Made by a program: the position numbers and the translations under genes. Of a stretch of DNA of 10,663 nt, positions 1 to 5,737 are shown in pieces. The DNA comes from Actinomycetes bacterium (GTDB lineage: Bacteria > Actinomycetota > Actinomycetes > Actinomycetales > Cellulomonadaceae), in NCBI GenBank assembly GCA_023432565.1, contig JAEYUL010000059.1:1-10663 (forward strand), given 5' to 3'. Position 1 is the stretch's first letter; every line of letters begins with the position of its first letter. A model generated the notes under the pieces. The model was given only the letters and a program-made list of their open reading frames with translations, was not told the DNA's origin and did no database searches.

Positions 1-70
1 TCCGTGGGTGGAGCTGGTCACGCCGTGCGCCACCTTCTCCGCCCACACAGCGCCGTGGGGGCGCCGCGCG

Positions 71-919
71 TCAGGTGAGGTCGTCGTGGTCGCCGCGGGT
101 CCAGGCGGCGTGGCGCTGCGCCGAGCGGGCGACGACCGCGCGCGCATCGGCCGGGATGACGCCCGCGAAGTTGTTGTAGAGGCGGTCGAACGGGCGGCGC
201 GCGACGTGCTCGGCGATGCGGAGCGCCACGCGCCCCGACAGCGGCAGGCGGTTCGGATAGCTGCGCATGAAGCTCACCGACGTGCGGTCGGGGTTGGCGA
301 AGATCGTGTCACCGGACAGCAGGACCCCGCGCCCGTCGGCCCCGGCCGCCCAGTGCACGACCGCCGAGCCGGGAAAGTGGCCGCCCGGCTGGCTCAGCAC
401 GACCCCCGGCAGGACCTCGAGCTCTCCGCTCCACGTGCGGATCGCGGGGCCGCGACGGGCGACCCAGTGCGCGTCGGGCTCGCTCACGAGCACCGGGACG
501 TCCTTGCCGAGCGCCGCCGCGGCCCGGCGGCTCCACTCGACCTGCACGCCGAACATGTGCGGGTGGCTGGCGGCGACGACGAGCGTGCGGGACGGTCGGG
601 CAGCCGCCGTCACCGCCTCGAGCCCGGCGTCGTCGACGAACCCGAGCGGGTCCCACAGCAGCGCCCCCGCACCGGTGCGCAGCAGCTTGGACTGCTGCTC
701 GATCCCGATCCCCGGGGCCTCGAGCGCGAGCAGGTCCGGTTCCAGCTCGTGCACCGCGACGCGGAGCCCTTCGGCGACGAGGTCGTCGAGGCTCACCCAC
801 GCCTGTCCGGTGCTCGGCACCCACTGGCGTTCGTCGGCGCAGATCGCGCACACCTCGCCACGTGCGGCGTGCTCGACCCCGCACGTGCGGCACACCCAGA
901 ACGGCTCGCCGTCGGCCAT
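71..919 (-). CDS. Zinc-ribbon, metallo-beta-lactamase-fold protein with altered metal motif
   Basis: This encodes a 282-residue cytosolic protein (no signal peptide or membrane segment) starting at an ATG preceded by a modest AGGGTGG. Residues 10-27 carry two CxxC pairs (C10, C13, C24, C27), a rubredoxin-like zinc ribbon. The rest resembles the metallo-beta-lactamase fold: a beta-rich start, SHPHMFG at 118-124 where the family has HxHxDH, GGHFPG at 179-184 with the third metal histidine, and SGDT at 202-205 with the bridging aspartate. The Asp-His half of HxHxDH is replaced by Phe-Gly (123-124), and near the C-terminus, where a last histidine is expected, there is YNNF (248-251). A standard dinuclear centre is therefore doubtful; one metal bound by H119, H121, H181 and D204 is possible. 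Related proteins with an HPH motif followed by VEW exist in bacteria, as far as I recall, usually annotated only as hydrolases. Substrate unknown. It is divergent from the lipoprotein-mazG operon. A longer upstream in-frame start exists, but the added residues look like translated intergenic DNA. Confidence 0.82.
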   Translation of the reverse strand: MADGEPFWVCRTCGVEHAARGEVCAICADERQWVPSTGQAWVSLDDLVAEGLRVAVHELEPDLLALEAPGIGIEQQSKLLRTGAGALLWDPLGFVDDAGLEAVTAAARPSRTLVVAASHPHMFGVQVEWSRRAAAALGKDVPVLVSEPDAHWVARRGPAIRTWSGELEVLPGVVLSQPGGHFPGSAVVHWAAGADGRGVLLSGDTIFANPDRTSVSFMRSYPNRLPLSGRVALRIAEHVARRPFDRLYNNFAGVIPADARAVVARSAQRHAAWTRGDHDDLT

Positions 920-1058
920 GGACCCACCCTGGCGCGACGCGCGTGGTGAGGGCAACGACCAGACCCGCAGGCGCACCGCCGCGGCGCCGGCGGGCGCGGC
1001 CCGGACGGGCGACCACCGCGCACCGGACCGGCGGTGCGTCACGGCGCACGAAGGGGCC

Positions 1059-1064
1059 TACGAT
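1059..1064 (+). promoter_or_regulatory. Candidate -10 element for the lipoprotein-mazG operon
   Basis: TACGAT fits the TANNNT pattern of actinobacterial housekeeping promoters and lies 35 nt before the chosen GTG start, giving a short leader that contains a GGAGG. No convincing -35 is visible. It sits in the 180-nt divergent gap (920-1099), where I see no gene and no clear promoter for the leftward gene. Confidence 0.35.
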
Positions 1065-1099
1065 GGCGCCGATCGACGAGCGAGGACGCAGGAGGTCAG

Positions 1100-1678
1100 G
1101 TGCTCACCAGCAGGGTCAACTCCCCGACGACGAGCCGCGCGACGGGACGCGCACGCACGCGCACCGCGCTGCTCGCGGGCGCCGCACTGGCCGCCGCCGC
1201 GGTGCTCGGCGGCTGCGCCGGCACGCCCGGTGCGGCTGCGGTCGTCGACGGCCGCGCGATCCCCGCCTCCGACGTGCAGATCGCGGTCGAGCAGATCGGT
1301 GGGCTGTTCCAGGGCGTCAGCACGCAGACGGTCACGTCGGTGCTCATCCAGGAGCCGGTCATCGTCGAGCTCGCGGCGGACAACGGTGTGGGCGTCTCGG
1401 ACACGCAGGCGCGTGACCTGCTGCGGTCCGCGGCGACGGCCTCGGGCACCACGCTGCCCGAGGACCTCGCGCCGGCCACGATCGCCGTGGCGCGCTACGT
1501 GCAGGCGAGCGGGGCGCTGCGGGACGCGCAGAACGCTCCCGAGCTCGCGCAGGAGTTCAGCGACCGGCTCGCCGAGCTCGACATCGAGGTCAACCCCCGC
1601 TTCGGCGTCCTCCTGCCGGACGCGAACATCGAGGCGCCGCCGGTGCGGGAGTGGATCGTCGGGGCGGACGGGTCCTGA
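1100..1678 (+). CDS. Lipoprotein with SurA-N-like region
   Basis: This 192-residue protein starts at GTG 1100, four bases after a GGAGG (1091-1095). Upstream in-frame starts have no comparable ribosome site. The N-terminus has an Arg/Thr-rich segment, a hydrophobic stretch (about 23-36) and a lipobox LGGC ending at C39, so the mature protein should be lipid-anchored on the outer face of the membrane. The sequence after the Cys (VVDGRAIPASDVQIAVEQIG) resembles the start of SurA N-terminal chaperone domains, where a short beta motif leads into helices. The remainder is mostly predicted helix, with VNPRFG near residue 168. No parvulin-type peptidyl-prolyl isomerase domain is present, so a foldase reaction is not supported; a holdase or scaffolding role is a guess. 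Genes of this type commonly sit next to mazG in actinobacteria, as I recall. Here it is 5 nt from mazG, so the two are probably cotranscribed. Confidence 0.82.
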   Translation: MLTSRVNSPTTSRATGRARTRTALLAGAALAAAAVLGGCAGTPGAAAVVDGRAIPASDVQIAVEQIGGLFQGVSTQTVTSVLIQEPVIVELAADNGVGVSDTQARDLLRSAATASGTTLPEDLAPATIAVARYVQASGALRDAQNAPELAQEFSDRLAELDIEVNPRFGVLLPDANIEAPPVREWIVGADGS

Positions 1679-1683
1679 CCCGC

Positions 1684-2361
1684 GTGCCCGAGGACGCCGG
1701 GCTCGACCACCTGGCCGAGCTCGTCGCGGTCATGGACCGCCTGCGCTCGCCGGGCGGCTGTCCGTGGGACGCCGGGCAGACGCACGCGTCGCTCGCCCCG
1801 TACGCGCTCGAGGAGGCCTACGAGCTCGTCGAGGCGATCGAGGACGACGACCGCGCGGGCCTGCGCGAGGAGCTCGGCGACCTGCTGCTGCAGGTCGTGT
1901 TCCACGCGCGCCTGGCACAGGAGGACGCCGACGACCCGTTCGACGTGCAGGACGTCGCCGCCGACCTCGTCGCCAAGCTCGTGCGTCGCCACCCGCACGT
2001 GTTCGCCGACGAGCAGGCCGCGCACGACGACGAGGGCCGCAACGTCGCGTGGGACCGCATCAAGCGTGACGAGAAGGCGCGCGCGTCGGCGCTCGACGGC
2101 GTGCCGCTCGCGCTCGGGGCACTCGCCCGTGCGCACAAGCTTCAGGCGCGCGCGGCTCGCGCGGGCCTGGCCGTCCCCGAACCGGCCGGTGACGACCTCG
2201 GTGCGCAGCTGTTCGCGCTCGTCGCACGGGCCCGCGCGGCGGGCCTGGACGCCGAGGGCGAGCTGCGACGCACGACGGCGGCCTGGGAGGCCGGTGTGCG
2301 CGCGGCGGAGGCGGCCGACGCCGGCGGCCCGGCGCTCGACGCCGCAGCGCCGGGGTCCTGA
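1684..2361 (+). CDS. mazG: MazG-family nucleoside triphosphate pyrophosphohydrolase
   Basis: This is a cytosolic all-alpha NTP pyrophosphatase that converts (d)NTPs to NMP and pyrophosphate, thought to clear aberrant nucleotides and, in some bacteria, to influence stringent-response signalling. With the GTG at 1684 it has 225 residues. The family hallmarks are clear: MDRLRSPGGCPWD (17-29), then QTHASL, the metal-binding ExxE (E44, E47, in EEAYE) and ExxD (E63, D66, in EELGD), and HPHVF followed later by WDRIKRDEK, the last motif typical of the second half of MazG. It is shorter than E. coli MazG (263 residues); the C-terminus after the WDRIK block is Ala-rich and weakly conserved. An alternative GTG at 1651 would overlap the lipoprotein gene; neither start has a strong Shine-Dalgarno, and 1684 best fits the family's usual N-terminus. 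Confidence 0.93.
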   Translation: MPEDAGLDHLAELVAVMDRLRSPGGCPWDAGQTHASLAPYALEEAYELVEAIEDDDRAGLREELGDLLLQVVFHARLAQEDADDPFDVQDVAADLVAKLVRRHPHVFADEQAAHDDEGRNVAWDRIKRDEKARASALDGVPLALGALARAHKLQARAARAGLAVPEPAGDDLGAQLFALVARARAAGLDAEGELRRTTAAWEAGVRAAEAADAGGPALDAAAPGS

Positions 2362-2440
2362 ACGGCTCGAGGGCCAGCACCCGCCGGGCGTCCGGAGCCG
2401 GCGCGGCACTGATCCGTGCGCGTCGTCGGCGGTGTCCACT

Positions 2441-2456
2441 CGGGACCGTGGTCCCG
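2441..2456. promoter_or_regulatory. 16-bp near-perfect palindrome upstream of pntA
   Basis: CGGGACC-gt-GGTCCCG has two perfect 7-bp arms around a 2-nt centre. The spacer is too small for an efficient hairpin and no T-run follows, so an operator for a dimeric regulator fits better than a terminator. It ends 21 nt before a TAGGGT hexamer, over the expected -35 region. The regulator is unknown. The rest of the 2362-2576 gap shows no gene. Confidence 0.35.
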
Positions 2457-2477
2457 CGGCGTCGTCGTGTGCCTCGA

Positions 2478-2483
2478 TAGGGT
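2478..2483 (+). promoter_or_regulatory. Candidate -10 element for pntAB
   Basis: TAGGGT, within TCGATAGGGTCGA, has the TANNNT form and is identical to the hexamer found in front of eno (8495-8500). It would give a leader of roughly 85 nt before the pntA GTG. No -35 consensus is visible at 16-18 nt, so an activator may be needed or the call may be wrong. Confidence 0.35.
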
Positions 2484-2576
2484 CGACAGCGGGCCGGTGC
2501 GAGGGTCACCGAGCCACGATGCGGACAGCGCGCACCCGCGCCCCCAGCGGCCAGGCGCGCAGGTCAGGAGGCATGC

Positions 2577-4133
2577 GTGACGACGATCGCAGTCCCACGG
2601 GAGGCGAGCGGCCAGCGGTTGGTGGCGGCGACGCCGGCCACCGTGGCCAAGCTCGTCCGGCTGGGGTACGACGTACTGGTCGAGGCCGGGGCGGGCGACG
2701 CGGCGACGTTCAGCGACGAGGCGTACGCGGACGCGGGCGCCAAGATCGTCGACGAGGACAGCGCGTGGGGCGCGGACGTCGTGACCGCGGTGGACGCCCC
2801 GTCCGACGAGCACGTCGCGGCGATGCGCGCGGGCGCGGTGCTCGTCGCCCAGCTCCAGCCGGCGCAGCACCCCGAGCTCGTCGACGCGCTGGCCGCCCGA
2901 GGTGTCACGGCGCTCGCGCTCGACGCGGTGCCGCGCATCTCGCGTGCGCAGTCGCTCGACGTCCTGTCGAGCATGGCGAACGTCGCGGGCTACCGGGCCG
3001 TGATCGAGGCCGCGCAGGAGTTCGGCGGGATGTTCGCGGGCCAGGTGACCGCAGCGGGCAAGACCCCGCCCGCGCGCGTCTTCGTCATCGGCGCCGGCGT
3101 CGCCGGGCTCGCGGCCATCGGGACCGCGGACTCGCTCGGCGCCCAGGTGCGCGCGTTCGACGTGCGGCCCGAGGTCGGCGAGCAGATCGAGTCGATGGGC
3201 GCGCAGTTCGTCCGTGCGCCCGAGGCGCAGCAGGAGATCAGCGCCGACGGGTACGCCAAGCCGCTGACCGCCGAGCAGGCCGCGGCCGCGCTCGACGTGT
3301 ACGCGCGCGAGTGCGCCGAGGCGGACATCGTCATCACGACCGCCCTCGTGCGCGGCACCGCACCGACCACCGTGACCGCCGCGACGGTCGCTGCGATGAA
3401 GCCCGGCTCGGTCGTCGTGGACCTCGCGGCACCCGGCGGCGGCAACTGCGAGCTGACGGTGCCCGGCGAGCGCGTCGTCAGCGACAACGGCGTGGTCGTG
3501 CTCGGCTGGACGGACCTCGTCGGTCGCATGCCGCAGCATTCGTCGCAGCTGCTCGGCACCAACATCGTGCACCTCATGCAGCTGCTCACGCCGGGCAAGG
3601 ACGGCGCCCTGGTGCTCGACCTCGACGACCCGGTGCAGCGCGGCATGACTGTCGCGCACGAGGGCGAGGTGATGTGGCCTCCGCCGCCGGTCGCGGTCTC
3701 GGCCGCCCCGCAGGCCGTCCAGGCCGGTCCGTCCGAGCAGGAGCGCGCCGCGCAGGCCGCTGCCGCGCAGGAGGCGGCCGCCACCAAGGCCAAGCGCCGC
3801 ACGATCGGGTACGCGCTCGCGGCCGTGCTGCTCACGCTCGGCATCTCGTTCGCGCCGACGGCGTTCCTCGGGCACTTCACGGTCTTCGTGCTCGCCGTGT
3901 TCGTCGGGTACTACGTGATCTCGAACGTGTCCCACTCGCTGCACACACCGCTCATGGCGCAGACGAACGCGATCTCGGGGATCATCCTCGTCGGTTCGCT
4001 GCTGCAGATCGGCTCCGACAACCTCGTCGTGACGGTCCTGGCGTGCGTCGCCGCCGCCGTGGCGAGCATCAACATCTTCGGCGGGTTCCTGGTCGCGAAC
4101 CGGATGCTCCGCATGTTCCGACGGGGGGCATGA
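2577..4133 (+). CDS. pntA: NAD(P) transhydrogenase subunit alpha
   Basis: This is the NAD(H)-binding subunit of the membrane transhydrogenase, which uses the proton gradient to drive hydride transfer from NADH to NADP+ and so supplies NADPH. It has 518 residues (E. coli about 510) and aligns by eye along its whole length. An AlaDH/PNT N-terminal domain comes first, then RISRAQSLD with the RQD-loop residues R120, Q125 and D128, which reach toward the NADP site. The Rossmann motif GAGVAG (172-177) follows, with the ribose-binding acidic residue in RAFDVRPE (D195). An Ala/Gln/Glu-rich linker (about 375-405) leads to four hydrophobic helices (about 409-518), including FLGHFTVF and ASINIFGG. It is the fused dI-dII form, not the split PntAA/PntAB pair of mycobacteria. 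The start is GTG with AGGAGG (2566-2571) five bases upstream; an out-of-frame ATG at 2573 overlaps the spacer. pntB begins one base after the stop. Confidence 0.97.
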   Translation: MTTIAVPREASGQRLVAATPATVAKLVRLGYDVLVEAGAGDAATFSDEAYADAGAKIVDEDSAWGADVVTAVDAPSDEHVAAMRAGAVLVAQLQPAQHPELVDALAARGVTALALDAVPRISRAQSLDVLSSMANVAGYRAVIEAAQEFGGMFAGQVTAAGKTPPARVFVIGAGVAGLAAIGTADSLGAQVRAFDVRPEVGEQIESMGAQFVRAPEAQQEISADGYAKPLTAEQAAAALDVYARECAEADIVITTALVRGTAPTTVTAATVAAMKPGSVVVDLAAPGGGNCELTVPGERVVSDNGVVVLGWTDLVGRMPQHSSQLLGTNIVHLMQLLTPGKDGALVLDLDDPVQRGMTVAHEGEVMWPPPPVAVSAAPQAVQAGPSEQERAAQAAAAQEAAATKAKRRTIGYALAAVLLTLGISFAPTAFLGHFTVFVLAVFVGYYVISNVSHSLHTPLMAQTNAISGIILVGSLLQIGSDNLVVTVLACVAAAVASINIFGGFLVANRMLRMFRRGA

Positions 4134-4134
4134 G

Positions 4135-5556
4135 ATGACACTCGTGACGCTGGCTCAGGCCACGTACCTGCTGGCCGCGGTCCTGTTCGTGCTGTCCCTG
4201 GCGGGGCTCAGCAAGCAGGAGACCGCGCGCCGCGGCAACGTGCTCGGGATGATCGGCATGGTCCTGGCGCTGGCCGCGACGATCGCCCTGGCGCTCGAGG
4301 CGTCGCAGCGTCCCGCGCTCGTGACGGCGCTGCTGATCGCGCTCGTGCTGGGCGTCGGCGCGGTCGTCGGCACGTGGCGGGCACGTGAGGTCGAGATGAC
4401 CCAGATGCCCGAGCTCATCGCGATGCTGCACTCGTTCGTCGGTGTGGCCGCGGTGCTCGTCGGCTACAACTCCTACCTCACGGAGCCGCCGCACGGCGTG
4501 CACCTCGTCGAGGTGTTCCTCGGGGTGTTCATCGGTGCCGTGACGTTCACCGGCTCGATCGTCGCGTACCTGAAGCTGTCCGCGAAGATCAAGAGCGCTC
4601 CGCTCACGCTGCCGGGCCGCAACCTGCTGAACCTCGGCGCGGTCGTCGTCTCGCTCGGGCTGCTCGGCTGGTTCGTCGCCGCGCCCTCGATCTGGCCGCT
4701 GCTGCTCATGACCGTCATCGCGCTCGCGCTCGGCTGGCACCTGGTCGCGGCGATCGGCGGCGGCGACATGCCCGTCGTGGTCTCGATGCTCAACTCGTAC
4801 TCCGGGTGGGCCGCGGCCGCGGCCGGCTTCATGCTGAGCAACGACCTGCTGATCGTGACCGGCGCCCTCGTCGGTGCCTCCGGTGCGATCCTGTCGTACA
4901 TCATGTGCCGGGCCATGAACCGGTCGTTCATCTCGGTCATCCTGGGCGGCTTCGGCGCCGAGGAGGGCGCTGCCGCGCCGAGCGCCGGCGGGCCCGTCGG
5001 CGAGCACAGCGAGATGTCCGCGGCGGAGGTGGCGAACGTCCTGGCCGACGCCCGCTCGGTCGTCATCACGCCGGGCTACGGCATGGCGGTGGCGAAGGCG
5101 CAGTACCCCGTGGCGGACCTGGTCGAGAAGCTGCGGGCGCGCGGCGTGCAGGTGCGGTTCGGCGTGCACCCCGTCGCGGGGCGCCTGCCAGGGCACATGA
5201 ACGTGCTGCTCGCCGAGGCGAAGGTGCCGTACGACATCGTCCTGGAGATGGACGAGATCAACGACGACTTCGACGAGACCGACGTCGTGCTGGTCATCGG
5301 CGCGAACGACACCGTCAACCCGGCCGCGCTCGACGACCCGGCCTCCCCGATCGCGGGCATGCCGGTGCTCGAGGTGTGGAAGGCGCGGCAGGTCGTGGTC
5401 TTCAAGCGGTCGATGGCCACGGGCTACGCGGGCGTGCAGAACCCGCTGTTCTTCCGCGAGAACACCGCGATGCTGTTCGGCGACGCGCGTGACCAGACGG
5501 AGAAGATCGTGGCGGCGCTCGCCGCCCAGGTGACGGCGGGCTCAGCCGCGGGCTGA
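4135..5556 (+). CDS. pntB: NAD(P) transhydrogenase subunit beta
   Basis: This is the second subunit of the proton-translocating transhydrogenase, carrying most of the membrane domain and the NADP(H)-binding domain III. It has 473 residues against about 462 in E. coli. The first two thirds (about 1-275) contain a series of hydrophobic helices with typical sequences such as LIAMLHSFVGVAAVLVGY and VSMLNSYSGWAAAAAGFML. After a Gly/Ala-rich hinge (about 280-290), domain III shows GYGMAVAKAQY (314-324), HPVAGRLPGHMNVLLAEA beginning at H345, GANDTVNP (389-396) with the conserved Asp D392, and KRSM (424-427), which contacts the NADP 2'-phosphate. All the key residues I can check are present, so the enzyme should be functional with PntA. 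The ATG starts one base after the pntA stop, using the G-run at the end of pntA as ribosome site, so the two are translationally coupled. A strong terminator follows 14 nt after the stop. Confidence 0.97.
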   Translation: MTLVTLAQATYLLAAVLFVLSLAGLSKQETARRGNVLGMIGMVLALAATIALALEASQRPALVTALLIALVLGVGAVVGTWRAREVEMTQMPELIAMLHSFVGVAAVLVGYNSYLTEPPHGVHLVEVFLGVFIGAVTFTGSIVAYLKLSAKIKSAPLTLPGRNLLNLGAVVVSLGLLGWFVAAPSIWPLLLMTVIALALGWHLVAAIGGGDMPVVVSMLNSYSGWAAAAAGFMLSNDLLIVTGALVGASGAILSYIMCRAMNRSFISVILGGFGAEEGAAAPSAGGPVGEHSEMSAAEVANVLADARSVVITPGYGMAVAKAQYPVADLVEKLRARGVQVRFGVHPVAGRLPGHMNVLLAEAKVPYDIVLEMDEINDDFDETDVVLVIGANDTVNPAALDDPASPIAGMPVLEVWKARQVVVFKRSMATGYAGVQNPLFFRENTAMLFGDARDQTEKIVAALAAQVTAGSAAG

Positions 5557-5570
5557 CGCTCCGGGCGTCC

Positions 5571-5605
5571 AGCGGGGCCGTGCGGATCGTGCGCACGGCC
5601 CCGCT
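5571..5605 (+). terminator. Intrinsic terminator of the pntAB operon
   Basis: A perfect 14-bp, very GC-rich stem (arms 5571-5584 and 5592-5605) has a 7-nt loop (GATCGTG). It starts 14 nt after the pntB stop. The following TCGTCGT is only weakly T-rich, which is common in high-GC actinobacteria. It separates pntAB from the xylanase gene. Confidence 0.85.
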
Positions 5606-5642
5606 TCGTCGTGCCCAGGGGGAGTGCGCCGCAGGTCCCGGC

Positions 5643-5652
5643 GAACCGTTTC
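5643..5652. promoter_or_regulatory. Possible LacI-type half-conserved operator before the xylanase
   Basis: GAACCGTTTC is an imperfect palindrome (8 of 10 positions symmetric) with the central CG typical of LacI-family operators. It lies about 90 nt before the xylanase start and upstream of a TAGCGT hexamer. Xylan and cellulose genes in actinobacteria are often under LacI-type repressors, but no such regulator is in the window and the site is short, so this is a weak call. Confidence 0.22.
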
Positions 5653-5681
5653 ACCTGTCGCCGGGGACAGCACGCGTTCCC

Positions 5682-5687
5682 TAGCGT
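5682..5687 (+). promoter_or_regulatory. Candidate -10 element of the xylanase gene
   Basis: TAGCGT fits TANNNT and would give a leader of about 44 nt carrying the GAGGAG ribosome site. The sequence 17 nt upstream is not a recognisable -35. Confidence 0.3.
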
Positions 5688-5726
5688 CCGGCGAGACCGG
5701 CGGACGTGCCGCCGGCAGTCGCCGAG

Positions 5727-5734
5727 GAGCGCTC
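5727..5734. promoter_or_regulatory. GAGCGCTC palindrome overlapping the xylanase ribosome site
   Basis: The 8-bp palindrome GAGCGCTC is the core of the CebR/CelR-type cellulase operator (TGGGAGCGCTCCCA), and 10 of those 14 positions match here. It overlaps the GAGGAG Shine-Dalgarno (5724-5729), so a bound repressor could block the gene. The outer positions are poorly matched, so chance remains likely. Confidence 0.22.
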
Positions 5735-5737
5735 TCG

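Noticed and set aside
1..70. Possible start of a leftward gene (GTG near 21 or 33, with a GGAGAAGG on the minus strand at 40-33)
   Set aside because: The ribosome site is either too far or too close to the GTG codons and at most about ten residues are visible, so no gene can be supported.
267..2069. 600-residue open frame on the plus strand across the first gene, the lipoprotein and mazG
   Set aside because: It overlaps three recognisable genes in other frames, is Arg/Ser/Pro-rich with no domain, and is a by-product of the high GC content.
2370..2415. Terminator after mazG
   Set aside because: Several short GC-rich complementary bits exist, but none gives a long uninterrupted stem followed by Ts.
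2142..3944. 600-residue minus-strand open frame opposite pntA
   Set aside because: Antisense to a full-length conserved gene, with His/Arg/Asp-rich composition typical of shadow frames.
2066..4138. 690-residue plus-strand open frame over mazG and pntA
   Set aside because: Arg/Gly-rich shadow of the clearly conserved mazG and pntA frames.
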